64,000 nt of DNA from Phycicoccus sp. Root101 (GCF_001426245.1 NZ_LMCM01000006.1:617038-681037), one strand, 5' to 3'. Counted from the first letter of the stretch, positions 18,021 to 27,468 are shown. Made by a program: numbers and translations. Notes: generated by a model from the letters alone, not told the origin.

Positions 18021-19549
18021 GCGAGACGCGGGTTCTGTCGCCTCTGGCAACGCGGGCGGGCAGCGAAGCCACCGATCCTGTCGTCAAGGTGAAGGTCAGC
18101 AACGAGCGCTGCTGCAGGGCGTGCGACCAAATCCCGACGCTCGCCCCTGCCGCGGGGCGTAGACACGCCCTGCTGAGTTCCGGTGGCGATGATGGCGCCT
18201 CGCGGACGATGCTGCTGTGAGTCGCAGAATGTCTTTGTGGCCTCGTCATGTGCACGTTGATTTCGGGTTTTGGATCAACTGGGTCAGCGTGCCGCTTCTT
18301 CTGGCTCTGGCATCGCGATCACCCTCTACGCCAGGCACATGCCCGGCGACTGGATGCGGCCTTGGATCGGGATCAAGCCCATGTGGTGGTCGTGCTCATG
18401 TTGCCTCAGATCGGCTTACCCATTCTCGTCGTGAGTCTGTTCGTGCACAGGCGTACGCCCGGAGTCATCACCGGCCAAAGTGCCCCGGCTGAACATCTGA
18501 TCATGCCGGGATCCGCTCGTTCATGCAGTTGTGTCGCCAGGTGCGTCTAACCGCCGCCTTTGCATCAGCTCTCCTTCGAGCGAGGCCGCCCTAGACGCAT
18601 GGAGCCGACACTAACTTGAGCGTCACGAGTCTTGGCTCGGTGAGTGCGTCACGCATGGCTGGATGGCTACGGAGGATCTCGTGGAGCTCCTTCGCCTGGG
18701 CCGTGGTGATGTCGCCGTCGTTGCAGTGCCGACGCCATGCATCCGCGGCGGCAACACCCTCGACCACATGGACCCCGTCCCCGACCGCCCAGTCGTTCGA
18801 AAACTGTCTCGCGTCAGGTCCCCAGAATCATCGCACCACCTCGACGGGCACAACCTTGGCACCCTCGGAGAGAGATCCACCGCACGAACTTCGCACTCGA
18901 GCGGACACGATCCATCGCCACCTCGCGGTAGCGGTCCGTCCACCGGCCGGCGCCACGAACTTGGTCTCGATCGCTTTCGCTGCGCGCGGACCAAACGGCG
19001 ACGTGATCGATGTTTCGCTTCTCCATCGGACGTCGTCCAGAAACGGCCAACCGAAATCGCGGCTCACGAAGGCCTCCCGCGTGAACGACCCACCCCACTC
19101 CCCATCGTCACCGGATGCGTCCGGATCAACGAGGTCATGCAAGAGCATCCACCCAGCCGGTCAGCAGCGTCCCGGCGACCAACCCCGAACCATGGCTGAC
19201 CCGACCCGACTCGGAGCGCCATCACCACTGCCGCACCCAACACGGGTGGGATGAAGCAGAGGCCCGACTGGCTGCAAGCACAGATCAACGACGCCGCGAC
19301 CTAAGTCCCCCTCAGCGCACGGCCACTGCTTTCGTCAACATGCGCGCGCACGGGTCTGGTCTGCGTGATCTCCATGGCAACTACCCGGTGACGGCATGAG
19401 CCGCCCCCTAGATGCCCCAATGTAACGCCTGCCAAAGCGCGCCGGCATGTCCGCTGACCCACGGTCACATGACCGATGCATGCAGCCCCACCGGATCGGA
19501 TCGTGAGGACGGCCTGCTTGATGACTCGGACATGGGGAGATGTTGCATC
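18021..19549. other. 1.5-kb stretch without an intact gene; possible remnants of a membrane protein and another gene
   Basis: At about 18240-18440 plus-strand frames are hydrophobic and complementary in order (HVDFGFWINWVSVPLL in one, VVVLMLPQIGLPILVVSLF in another), as in a frameshifted membrane protein. At about 18620-19150 the minus strand has a protein-like stretch (AIETKFVAPAGG, VVEGVAAADAWRRH) broken between frames. Neither can be named, and no supported start exists. I read this as decayed accessory DNA. Confidence 0.35.
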
Positions 19550-20293
19550 ATGACGGATACGGACCTCTCGACCTCGTTCCCAGACATAACGGTCGCACTG
19601 GTGCACGGAGCCTTTGCAGATAGTTCCGGCTGGAACGGAGTGATCGAATTGCTGGCCGCGCGAGGCCTCCGCGCAGTGGCGATCTCTAACCCTCTTCGTG
19701 GTGTGGCCTACGACTCGGATTACGTTGCAAGCGCCCTTTCACAGATCACCGGCCGAGTGGTCGCCGTTGGGCACTCCTACGGCGGCGCCGTCATCACCAA
19801 TGCTGTCACGGGACTTCAGCAGGTGAAAGCCCTCGTCTACGTCGCTGCGTTCGCGCCGGACGAAGGAGAGGTCCTCGGTCAGATCACAGCAGACTCCAAA
19901 GACAGCGTCCTGAGTAGCGCTTTGACTTCACTGTCGTACCCCATTGGCGACGGATCCCTAACTGCGACAGAGTTTGCGATCAAGGCCTCGGAGTTCCACT
20001 CCGCCTTCGCGGCGGACCTCAGTCCGAAACAAGCCGCCGTCATGGCTGCTACACAACGTCCTGTCGCCGAGGCGGCCTTCACCCAGAGGTCCTCAACTCC
20101 AGCTTGGAAGTCCTTGCCGTGTTGGGCCGTGGTGGCAACCGGCGATAGAGCCGCAGGCTCCGACGTCGTGCGCCGGATGGCTACGCGCGCCGGAGCGAAA
20201 ATCATCGAAGCGGCTGGCTCGCACGTGATCATGATCTCTAGGCCCGAAATCGTTACTGGCGCCATCGTCGACGCAGTTCGCAGCGTGGCCTAG
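19550..20293 (+). CDS. Alpha/beta hydrolase of the GHSYGG family (paralogue 1, cytosolic)
   Basis: The 247-residue protein has the oxyanion region LVHGAFADSSGW (about residue 18), NPLRGV, the nucleophile elbow GHSYGG (Ser near 83), the conserved TQRPVAEAAF helix and a C-terminal catalytic His in GSHVIMISRP. The fold hydrolyses esters, lactones or amides; this EstC/AB-hydrolase-6-like subfamily has few characterised members. There is no signal peptide. Four further paralogues lie in the window; the one at 32237-32986 is closest (shared FAPDEGEVLGQ and DSKDSVL). ATG 19550 is chosen, with GGGGAG upstream. A decayed PNPOx-like gene follows after 18 bases, then a membrane protein, probably one transcript. 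Confidence 0.85.
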   Translation: MTDTDLSTSFPDITVALVHGAFADSSGWNGVIELLAARGLRAVAISNPLRGVAYDSDYVASALSQITGRVVAVGHSYGGAVITNAVTGLQQVKALVYVAAFAPDEGEVLGQITADSKDSVLSSALTSLSYPIGDGSLTATEFAIKASEFHSAFAADLSPKQAAVMAATQRPVAEAAFTQRSSTPAWKSLPCWAVVATGDRAAGSDVVRRMATRAGAKIIEAAGSHVIMISRPEIVTGAIVDAVRSVA

Positions 20294-20311
20294 GCCAGGC
20301 TGGAGGAGTCC

Positions 20312-20959
20312 ATGAGTCGTGGTCAGTATGGAGGTGCCGCATCAACTGGCACCGTGGAAATAGCACAAGTGCACTTGGGAAGTCGCAGGGCGATCGCACG
20401 CCGGGAATGGCCGCAGGATGAAGGGTCGGGAACCCAGGGCCGGCCTGATATCACCACCTTCACACGCGACTTCATCCAGTGCATGTACACCTCTGCCCTC
20501 GCCACGGTGTCTAACACTCGACCTACCTACGTCCAGTTTCTAGGCAGCTCAATAGGTTTCGTCTATCGCCCTCACAGCCACACGTTGGCATGGTCTGACT
20601 TCTGTGGCAGCCAGCAACACATCACCACAGGCGACCTTGATCACGACACATGCGTTGCCCTCTTCTTCATGAGTTACCTCGACCACTTGCGACTCAAGGC
20701 CTTTGCGCAGGCTGCGATGGCGGATGTGCGGCGTGGCCGGAGGTGGCGGCCTCAGCCTGCTGTCGAGGGATACGACGCGCGGGTTGAACGTCCCGTTACC
20801 CATGCGCGTAGTTGCCTTCGATCGGAAAGGTTCGCAGCACACAACACCCAAGTCCACTGCCGCAAGGATGAGCTGTCTGACCGTTCCCTGGACAAGCGCT
20901 CACACGAACTTGAGGCCGAGATGGCCCAGATGTGCCGGTCTGCCCAATCGGGATGGTGA
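20312..20959 (+). pseudogene. Diverged PNPOx-like flavin-binding protein with an internal compensated frameshift
   Basis: This open frame is a relative of the intact PNPOx-family gene at 45297-45971. Shared blocks are TYVQF, HTLAW-DF-G-Q-ITTG-L and RLKAF/RLKVF. The N-terminal ERTFIGEQDGFYLAT region of the intact copy is eroded. Between about 20796 and 20870 the homologous motif is read one frame over (MRVVAFD...SQHTTP there versus VHITAFDWNCPQHITP in the intact copy), after which the original frame resumes (coiled-coil tail SHELEAEMAQM). PNPOx-fold proteins bind FMN or F420. Two shifts within 75 bases remove a conserved motif, so activity is doubtful. GGAGGAG precedes ATG 20312. Confidence 0.65.
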
Positions 20960-20970
20960 AAGGCTGAAGA

Positions 20971-22014
20971 ATGTTTGTGGCGATGAGAAAACCGCGCGTG
21001 AGAGCCAACGTGCTCGGCCTGCCATTTGGTCTGGTTGGTCTAAGCCTGTGCTGGTCATGGCTCGCCCCGCCGCCCCTGGATCCGGTGACCGCGTTCACGT
21101 GGGTAGTGACCGTCGCGGCATGGCTCATCGTCTCCGTTGCGTATCTGCTGGGCGTCGGAGGCGCACGTCGAATTCGATCGGAGATCGACGACGAGGTGTT
21201 AGGCCCGTTCACCGCGCTCCTCTTCATCCCGTTGATGCCGGTAGGCGCGCGCCTCGCCTCCCATGCGCCTGTGCCCGGACGCGCGCTAGTCCTCGCCTCA
21301 ACCGTGGGTGCCGTCGCCATAGGCGGCTGGCTTAACGCTGGCTGGGTCCTAGGTGAAACGGACATCTCGAAGTGGCATCCGGGCTACCTGTTGCCGACCG
21401 TCGCGGCCGGGCTGGTCAGTGCCGGATCCCTTTCTGCCGTCGGATATCCGAGCGCTGCCATGGTCATGTTCGGGCTTGGCCTTGTCTGTTGGCTCTTTCA
21501 GGGCGCAGTCATCTTCGTCCGCCTCGTCGGCCATCCACCACTTCCCATCCCATTGCGCCCAACGTTAGCCATCCTGGTAGCGCCGCCTGCCGTGGCGGGC
21601 AATGCTTGGATGAACATGAACGGGAATCGACTCGATTCGCTCGCCTTGGGCTTCTGTGGATTCATGTTGTTGATGGTTGTCACTCAGGCGCGCTTGGTGC
21701 CCCCCTTTTTGCAGGTGCCGTTCGGGCCGGGCTGGTGGAGCTTCTCCTTCTCTTACATCGCCGCGATAACATTCACAGCACGGGCACTAATCGCCTCTCA
21801 TGTCGGGCAGCCACAATGGGTGGCTGCCGCCGCCCTCACTGCCGTGTCGTCCGCTGTTGCAGCCCTATTGGTGGCCACCGTCATCGCCATCGCGCGCGGT
21901 ACCTACTTTCCCCCTCAAGGGACGGCAGCGACAGCCGGACTGACTGATCCTGGCGCTGGAAGCGCTGGGGCAGCTGCTGGTGGCCCAGCTGCCGATCACC
22001 CGCGTGTGCGGTAG
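20971..22014 (+). CDS. TDT/SLAC1-like (TehA-type) membrane transporter, module A
   Basis: The 347-residue protein has about ten hydrophobic helices in the TDT/SLAC1 pattern: GLPFGLVGLSLCW in helix 1, LGPFTALLFIPLMP, the WHPGYLLPTVAAGL segment near residue 135, LAILVAPPAVAGNAW near 205 and VPFGPGWWSFSFSY near 255. Family members carry dicarboxylates, malate, sulphite or small anions and give tellurite resistance (TehA). It is a paralogue of 48498-49616 (shared WHPGYLLPT and APPA blocks). AAAGG precedes ATG 20971. The Gly/Ala/Pro tail is disordered. The substrate is not evident; it is codirectional with the hydrolase upstream. Confidence 0.8.
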   Translation: MFVAMRKPRVRANVLGLPFGLVGLSLCWSWLAPPPLDPVTAFTWVVTVAAWLIVSVAYLLGVGGARRIRSEIDDEVLGPFTALLFIPLMPVGARLASHAPVPGRALVLASTVGAVAIGGWLNAGWVLGETDISKWHPGYLLPTVAAGLVSAGSLSAVGYPSAAMVMFGLGLVCWLFQGAVIFVRLVGHPPLPIPLRPTLAILVAPPAVAGNAWMNMNGNRLDSLALGFCGFMLLMVVTQARLVPPFLQVPFGPGWWSFSFSYIAAITFTARALIASHVGQPQWVAAAALTAVSSAVAALLVATVIAIARGTYFPPQGTAATAGLTDPGAGSAGAAAGGPAADHPRVR

Positions 22015-22093
22015 CTCCACACGGCCGTGCTGCGCTCGAGGATCTGCCTGCTTTCACATGGGCGCGTTAAGTCTTCGCATGAAAGGAAAAGTG

Positions 22094-22345
22094 ATGGACG
22101 ACAAGTCGATCTTGAGCCGAGTTTCTGAACTCGTGGATGAGGAACACCGCCTGCGTAGCCGGCTGACCACTGATTCCGATCCGGCACGACAGGAAGACCG
22201 AGAGCAACTCCGCCACCTCGAGGAGTCCCTTGATCAGTGCTGGGACCTCCTTCGTCAGCGAAGGGCGTTGCGTGTTGCGGGGTCCGACCCCGATCTCGCC
22301 CACCTCCGGCCGGTGAAACAGGTCGAGGCTTACAAACGCTGGTGA
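22094..22345 (+). CDS. DUF2630 family small protein
   Basis: The 83-residue, charged helical protein matches DUF2630: SELVDEEHRLR at the N-terminus, the LEESLDQCWDLLRQRRA helix and a conserved RPVKQVEAY end. Members are small cytosolic actinobacterial proteins of unknown function. GAAAGGAAAAGTG precedes ATG 22094. It ends module A's plus-strand run (hydrolase, PNPOx remnant, transporter, DUF2630). Confidence 0.88.
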   Translation: MDDKSILSRVSELVDEEHRLRSRLTTDSDPARQEDREQLRHLEESLDQCWDLLRQRRALRVAGSDPDLAHLRPVKQVEAYKRW

Positions 22346-22600
22346 TGCGTCGCGCTACAAAAGTGCACCGATTCCATTGGCGTGGCACACGACGCAGTCC
22401 GGGTCCTGGCTACCTTCTACCGACCACCATGAATGCTGTGTCCGTTTGCTCGTAGCAAGTTCGCGGGGCCGGGGCACAGCGGTCAGGTGTGCCTCTGATC
22501 GGTAAGCAGGTCAGTCGCCTGGCTCGCTCATCGGTACGTTTGCTCCGAACCGTCGCAAGCTCCCCACTCGAGCGGTCCACGCTGAGTACGAAGCTCCTCT

Positions 22601-23536
22601 TCAACCACGGTGACCAGGACGCAGTTCTCGTGCCTCAAGGATGGCCGCGACAAAGGCCTCAGGCGCTTCCTGAGGCAGGTTATGTCCCGCATCCGCCACT
22701 TGGTGGTGGCGGCGGGGCCCAGAGAAATGCGCTGCCGTGGAGCGCCCATCCGTCGCCGGGAAGTTGCCGTCGGCCTCGCCGTCCAGCGTCACGCACGGCA
22801 CTGGGATTGACGGCTGTCCCGCCAGCAGGGCCTCAATGGAGGCGTAGCGCGGGTCTCCCTCCACCGCTCCCAAACGATGCCGGTAGGAGTGCAATACGAC
22901 TTCGACGTAGTCATCATTGCAGAATGCTCGTGCGGCTCGGTCCAGCGTTGTATCGTCAAAAGCCCAGAGCGGTGAATTTCGCCGCCAGATGACTTCTGCG
23001 ATCTGTTTGCGGTTGCGCGTCAATCCAGCGCGTCCACGTTCGGTGAGGAAATAGAAGAAGTACCACAGGCCCGCTTCTAGGTCGGGCCGGATGGGGGTCA
23101 TGGCATTCTTGATGTCCTGGATTAGGTAGCCGTTGACACTGACGAGTGCGTTGACCCGATGTGGCCACACGGCGGCAGCTACGCACGCGGCCCGACCTCC
23201 CCAGTCGAAGCCGGCCAGGGTCGCGTTGTCGATCGTGAGCGCGTCAAGCAGAGCAATGACATCGGCCCCAAGGGCCCCTTGCTGTCCCGAGCGAAACTGA
23301 GTCGAACTCAGAAACCGGGTGGGTCCGTGGCCTCTAAGGTAGGGAACGATCACCCGGAAACCGAGCGCAGTCAGCCTCGGGACGACAGCCTCAAAGCTGT
23401 GAACGTCGTACGGGAAACCATGCAGGAGTGCAACGCACGGACCTGAGCGCTCGCCGACGTCAATGTAGCCGATCTGCAGGACGTCGGTCTGGACCGTCTG
23501 AACTGGCCCAAGTCCGGTGTCGGAACCTTCAGTCAT
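22601..23536 (-). CDS. Alpha/beta hydrolase with Asp nucleophile (epoxide hydrolase/dehalogenase-like)
   Basis: The 311-residue protein has LLHGFPYDVHSF (about residue 40), YLRGHGPT, the elbow GFDWGG with an Asp nucleophile (about 110), and a C-terminal His in ADAGHNLPQEAP. The Asp and the HGFP oxyanion motif place it with epoxide hydrolases and haloalkane/haloacid dehalogenases, not Ser esterases. A long lid follows the nucleophile (WYFFYFLTERGRAGL). It is cytosolic. Its counterpart in module B is 47523-48386. The start is ATG 23536 in frame; the frame opens to 23551. The cupin gene lies upstream on the same strand, 25 bases away, so the two may form an operon. Confidence 0.82.
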   Translation of the reverse strand: MTEGSDTGLGPVQTVQTDVLQIGYIDVGERSGPCVALLHGFPYDVHSFEAVVPRLTALGFRVIVPYLRGHGPTRFLSSTQFRSGQQGALGADVIALLDALTIDNATLAGFDWGGRAACVAAAVWPHRVNALVSVNGYLIQDIKNAMTPIRPDLEAGLWYFFYFLTERGRAGLTRNRKQIAEVIWRRNSPLWAFDDTTLDRAARAFCNDDYVEVVLHSYRHRLGAVEGDPRYASIEALLAGQPSIPVPCVTLDGEADGNFPATDGRSTAAHFSGPRRHHQVADAGHNLPQEAPEAFVAAILEARELRPGHRG

Positions 23537-23561
23537 CGGATCCCCACCCATTGGGCACCCG

Positions 23562-23966
23562 CTACCCGTTCCAGGCGCTATGTTCGTCGCTTCGCTCGTC
23601 CACCAAAGTCGAAACCGGCTCGGTGGGATCGACCAGATAGACCGACAGCATTTGCCCTGTACCCGGCCCGACGTCCTTCGCGTTGTGTGGTGTGCGCGGC
23701 GGGATGAGGAATCCGTCCCCGGCCGCCAAGATGACTGGCTCTCGCCCCTTGACGTGCATTTCCACGGTTCCGGCCAAGATGTATCCGACCTCCTCGCCCG
23801 GGTGGTAGTGCCAACCGGACTGGACCCCCTCGGGGATCTGCGTCAAGACTTGCACGATCTCTCTGCCTGGTATTGAGGACCCGCTGCGCTGAATCTCGGT
23901 CCGTGTGAGATTGGACCGCAACTGATCCGATTCCGGTGAGCTGGCGGATGCCGGAGACTTGGTCAC
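23562..23966 (-). CDS. Small cupin-domain protein
   Basis: The 134-residue single-domain cupin has motif 1 at GWHYHPGEEVGYILAG (two His and Glu, metal ligands) and motif 2 at PPRTPHN (last His), the barrel covering about residues 50-110. Such proteins bind a metal and act as dioxygenases, isomerases or sensors. I choose GTG 23966, with AGAAGGGCG just upstream; the longer frame to 24266 has low-complexity sequence without family features. It precedes the Asp-type hydrolase on the same strand and could be cotranscribed. The ligand is unknown. Confidence 0.8.
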   Translation of the reverse strand: MTKSPASASSPESDQLRSNLTRTEIQRSGSSIPGREIVQVLTQIPEGVQSGWHYHPGEEVGYILAGTVEMHVKGREPVILAAGDGFLIPPRTPHNAKDVGPGTGQMLSVYLVDPTEPVSTLVDERSDEHSAWNG

Positions 23967-24546
23967 AATTTCGCCCTTCTGAATCACAGGAGCACGGTGC
24001 TTACCGGCTAGATCGCCGCCAAGGACCGCGGCGTGGTCGCCCGTTTGATAGGCACGCTCACACAGAGTCCACGGGGCCCGCATCTGCCATACGACTGCGA
24101 CGCCCAGCCTGCGCAGTCCGTCGAACGCCCCTGAAGAGCGCGACGTCGACACCGGCGAAGGCTCGCCGCTCGCAACGTCCCTTGACGCGATGCCTCGCGA
24201 CCGCCCGTTGCGAATCGTCAATGTGCGGCGGCCGGCGGGTGTCATCGTGTACCGCTCGGGGACCACTGCTCGGGTCTTTACCGCCGGCCATGGAAGGCCC
24301 TAGCCCCACACGGCATGCCAGGCAGCGGCGGTTGTGTCGTCTCGCGTGCGCGGTTGACCAACATCCCTGCCATGACGTCGATTGACTGATGCTGCTGTCG
24401 CGCCATGTAGATGACATTGACCTGGTGCAGCCCACCACGAGCGAGGAGGTGAGCGCCGATGCGCGCACATCCGGTTGTGCACCTACGTGACCATCCGAGC
24501 GGGATCTTTCCGCCCCGTCGCTTCGAATCCGAGCGTTGAACTGGCC
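23967..24546. other. Divergent intergenic region, no gene recognised
   Basis: About 580 bp between the cupin (minus) and the Mo enzyme (plus). Minus-strand frames here (RYTMTPAGRRTLT; VNVIYMARQQHQSIDVM) are protein-like in places but give no continuous, motif-bearing product. Promoters for both sides should lie here. Confidence 0.4.
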
Positions 24547-25146
24547 ATGACAACCTCAGAAGGATTCGTCGGCCGGCGTCTCGACAGCCACACGTCGTTA
24601 CCACCCGGTCAGTACCTCACGGAAGGGTTCCCGGTCCTGTCGGCTGGCCCAACCCCCAACGTGTCGACCGATGATTGGCGCCTCTCAGTCACCGGAACCA
24701 GCGGCGAAGACACCGAGTGGGATATGCGCCGCCTACTCACCTTGGGCGTGGAGGATATTCGTGCTGACCTGCACTGCGTAACGGGCTGGTCGAAGCTCAG
24801 CTCACCGTGGCGTGGGGTGCCGCTGGAGTCAGTGCTCGCGCCGCACATCGCGGAGACGACCCAGCATGTACTTGTGCACTCCTATGGGGGATATACGACC
24901 AACGTGCCGCTTGCGGATCTACTGAACGGTCAGGCATGGCTTGCGCATTCTTTTGCAGGCGGTCCGCTTAGCGCCTCGCACGGCGGGCCCGTCCGGTTGC
25001 TGATCCCCCACCTCTACCTGTGGAAGAGCGCGAAGTGGGTACGTGCCCTCACCCTCACAGCTGAACCGGTCCTTGGATTCTGGGAGCGGCTCGGATATCA
25101 CGCCTACGGAGATCCATGGCAAGAGCAGCGATACTCCAGCGATTGA
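24547..25146 (+). CDS. Sulfite oxidase-like (YedY/MsrP-type) molybdopterin enzyme, cytosolic
   Basis: The 199-residue protein has the single Mo-binding domain of the sulfite oxidase family: DWRLSVTG (about 40), the Mo-ligand Cys in LHCVTGWSK (about 77), VPLESVLAP, and SFAGGPLSASHGGPVRLLIP (about 140-160), which contacts the pterin. It lacks the Tat signal of periplasmic MsrP, so it should act in the cytosol. The next gene, a flavin reductase, overlaps it by 31 bases and probably supplies electrons, and a zinc-ribbon protein follows. The substrate may be an S- or N-oxide (inference). ATG 24547 has no strong ribosome binding site; the frame is open to 24475. Confidence 0.85.
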   Translation: MTTSEGFVGRRLDSHTSLPPGQYLTEGFPVLSAGPTPNVSTDDWRLSVTGTSGEDTEWDMRRLLTLGVEDIRADLHCVTGWSKLSSPWRGVPLESVLAPHIAETTQHVLVHSYGGYTTNVPLADLLNGQAWLAHSFAGGPLSASHGGPVRLLIPHLYLWKSAKWVRALTLTAEPVLGFWERLGYHAYGDPWQEQRYSSD

Positions 25147-25883
25147 CCTGGGTGCGAGCCACCCTGGACTTTGTACGGCGAGAGACGCCCAGTGCGCGAA
25201 CCCTGAGCTTCACCAGTCCGGCGTGGGCGGGACATCGACCGGGGCAACACCTGGATCTGCGCCTGACCGCCCCAGACGGTTACGCGGCGCATCGGCCGTA
25301 CTCCATCTCCTCAGCCCCCACGTCCGGGCGTTTCGAGTTAACAGTGCAAAAGGCTCCGGGAGGAGAGGTTTCCCCCTTCCTTGCAGAGATTGCGACACCC
25401 GGTATCACGGTGGAGTTCCGTGGACCCCTAGGCGGTTGGTTCGTGTGGGCCCCCGATCAGCGAGGCCCGGTTCAACTCATTGCAGGCGGGAGCGGGTTAG
25501 CACCGTTGATGAGCATGATTCGAACGCATCGCAACGCTGGCCACCCGGATCCCATGCGCTTGCTGTACTCCACGCGGTCCCCCACGGAGATGCTGTTCGC
25601 ACAAGAGCTAGCTCCGGCGGGGCAGGAAGTCAGGAAGGGCTTTGATGCAACCGAGGCGACCACAGTGTTTACCCGGTCCAGCCCTCCTGAGTCGATGCGC
25701 AAACCCTCTCGCCTCAGCGACGTAGACCTGCGCCGATACTGCTTGGCTGCTGTTTCCCGCCCACTCTGCTACGTGTGCGGGCCAACGCCCTTCGTGGAGG
25801 CCGTAGTGCAGATTTTGGTCGCGATCGGCCACGATCCTGAGTGCATTCGCACCGAGCGTTTCGGCTCGGAATCGGACGAGTGA
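25116..25883 (+). CDS. FAD/NAD(P)H oxidoreductase (ferredoxin-NADP reductase fold) partner of the Mo enzyme
   Basis: The 255-residue protein has an FAD domain (RPYSISSA, about residue 61) and an NAD(P) domain (GGSGLAPLMSM, about 127; CGPTPFVE, about 222), ending in ERFG. No 2Fe-2S cluster domain follows, unlike the paralogue fused into 49613-51385. The gene overlaps the Mo enzyme by 31 bases and its own stop overlaps the next start, so the three are translationally linked. It probably passes NAD(P)H electrons to the molybdenum protein directly (inference). Confidence 0.85.
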   Translation: MARAAILQRLTWVRATLDFVRRETPSARTLSFTSPAWAGHRPGQHLDLRLTAPDGYAAHRPYSISSAPTSGRFELTVQKAPGGEVSPFLAEIATPGITVEFRGPLGGWFVWAPDQRGPVQLIAGGSGLAPLMSMIRTHRNAGHPDPMRLLYSTRSPTEMLFAQELAPAGQEVRKGFDATEATTVFTRSSPPESMRKPSRLSDVDLRRYCLAAVSRPLCYVCGPTPFVEAVVQILVAIGHDPECIRTERFGSESDE

Positions 25884-26164
25884 TGGACGGGTCCTATATC
25901 GATGGAAACGCCCTGGCGGGCGAGCTTTCCACGGTCTTCGCGCTCGAGCCGACGACGGCTAGGTGCTCGTGTGGCGGGTGTGGCGAGCCCTTCATCCTCG
26001 CTCAAGCGCGAGCATACGTTGGAGGCCCGGGACAGGTCCTTCGATGTCCCAACTGCGAGCAGGTTGTCCTCCGCATCGTTAGAACTACCACTCGCGCATG
26101 GATCGAGCTGACTGGACTGGACAGCATGAGTTTTACGGTCGATCCAGGATCTATCTCTACTTGA
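25883..26164 (+). CDS. DUF6510-like zinc-ribbon protein
   Basis: The 93-residue protein has two Cys pairs: CSCGGCG (about residues 33-39) and CPNC (about 63-66), spaced as a zinc ribbon, within a small beta-rich domain (LELTGLDSMSF-like end). It matches the DUF6510 type seen beside cytosolic sulfite oxidase-like and FNR-like genes in actinobacteria (from memory). The ATG overlaps the reductase stop (TGATG). It may be a third subunit or a chaperone of the Mo enzyme; that is inference. Confidence 0.78.
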   Translation: MDGSYIDGNALAGELSTVFALEPTTARCSCGGCGEPFILAQARAYVGGPGQVLRCPNCEQVVLRIVRTTTRAWIELTGLDSMSFTVDPGSIST

Positions 26165-26754
26165 GAAGGTCGACTTTCATGCGCCTCGACCCGCGAAAGG
26201 GCGTGGGCGCAGACGGGTGTACCCGCTGAAATGCCGACCACGGCACAGGCCTTGACCGGTTCTGGGAGCCCGACGCCCGGTGGCCGCCCTCTCAGTGAGG
26301 TGGACTGCCTGATCGAGGACGGACAGCGAAGCGCCGATCAGTCGATTGACGGATGCCGTTTAGCGACGCAGAGAGCAACCTCGTGATCGCAACACTTCGC
26401 CAATGCAGAGGCTGGGCCTCCTCGTTGGTGTAAGTGCTGACTCGGCCAAACTTGTTGGCCGTATCTTGAGCGCGCGGGGCCGGTCTGGGTCATAAAGTCG
26501 GCCCCGCGTCCAGTGGCTGCGCGGCGCATTGAGCCGGAGCCGTTGCATGGCAAGCAATGAGGCGCGGGGGTGCCGGCACCTTCTCAATCAACGGCAGGTG
26601 TCACGAAGGTCGGTACCCTACGCGGACTGTAACCGGCCGGCTACGGACGGCGACCGACGTAGCGCTCGGGCCCACCACCGTATTCGCGCAAACGTTGCAG
26701 CGACCGCCAGTCGCCGTGCCGCGACATACGCCCTAGTAGATAGCTCACCTTGGT
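26165..26754. other. Intergenic region between converging genes, no gene recognised
   Basis: About 590 bp after the zinc-ribbon gene and before the end of the PAS-ANTAR gene. Short frames have no motifs or starts I can support. Confidence 0.4.
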
Positions 26755-27387
26755 CTAGCCACCTTGCGGATGCGGCTGCCTGACTGGCTGTACTGCGGAC
26801 GCGGCGACGATCTCTAAGAGCACCTGGACAGGGTCGGGGTCAATGAACGTCGGGTCACTCAGGCTCGCCGTGATGTACGCGGCGACGTCGGCGAGCCGGC
26901 GGTTCTGTCGGCTCGAGAAGGCGCGCAGCATGTCGAAAGCCTCAACATCGTCGATGTGGAAGGCCAACATCAGGGCGCCTTTGGCCTGTTCAATGGCAGC
27001 GCGATGCTGCATCGCCTGGTCAATGGCGTCTGTCTGCCACGTCTGCACGTCATTGGTCACGTCCAGCACGAACCCATGCAGGCTTAGCACCCGATCGTCC
27101 TTTGCGGTCGACTTCGCGACCAAGCGAAGCCGGCGGGAGCGACCGTGCGCATCGGTGACGCGGTAAACGTGGGTATAGGCCCCCGCGGTCCGCAGATGCT
27201 CGTGGAGGCGGTCGAGCATGGCTGGTTTGTCGTCGGCGTGAACCACTCCGACTAGGTGCTCGGTCGTAGGCGCCGCATCGGGAGAGAGTCCGTGCAGCTC
27301 GCGAAGGTTCGCAGACCATGTCCAGCGGTTGGCCAAGGCGTCATATGCGAACTCAGCCGCCATGACGTCGTCGTTAAGCGGCGCCAA
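26755..27387 (-). CDS. PAS-ANTAR domain protein (putative RNA-binding antiterminator sensor)
   Basis: The protein is about 210 residues. The first 110 form a PAS domain (NRWTWSANLRELHGL; VHADDKPAMLDRL; YRVTDAHGRSRRLRL). The rest is an ANTAR module (HRAAIEQAKGALMLAFHIDDVEAFDMLRAFS, about residues 128-165), a three-helix RNA-binding unit that acts by transcription antitermination. The architecture is common in actinobacteria, sensing light, redox or ligands via PAS. TTG 27387 is chosen for GGAGAG five bases upstream; ATG 27363 is an alternative. It lies downstream of a Dps on the same strand. Confidence 0.85.
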   Translation of the reverse strand: MAPLNDDVMAAEFAYDALANRWTWSANLRELHGLSPDAAPTTEHLVGVVHADDKPAMLDRLHEHLRTAGAYTHVYRVTDAHGRSRRLRLVAKSTAKDDRVLSLHGFVLDVTNDVQTWQTDAIDQAMQHRAAIEQAKGALMLAFHIDDVEAFDMLRAFSSRQNRRLADVAAYITASLSDPTFIDPDPVQVLLEIVAASAVQPVRQPHPQGG

Positions 27388-27468
27388 TTTCTCTCCTACC
27401 GACGAACGGGGGCCACCACAGCAAGGTAGCCATATACATTCAGATCGGACCACATGATGTTGGGGCCC

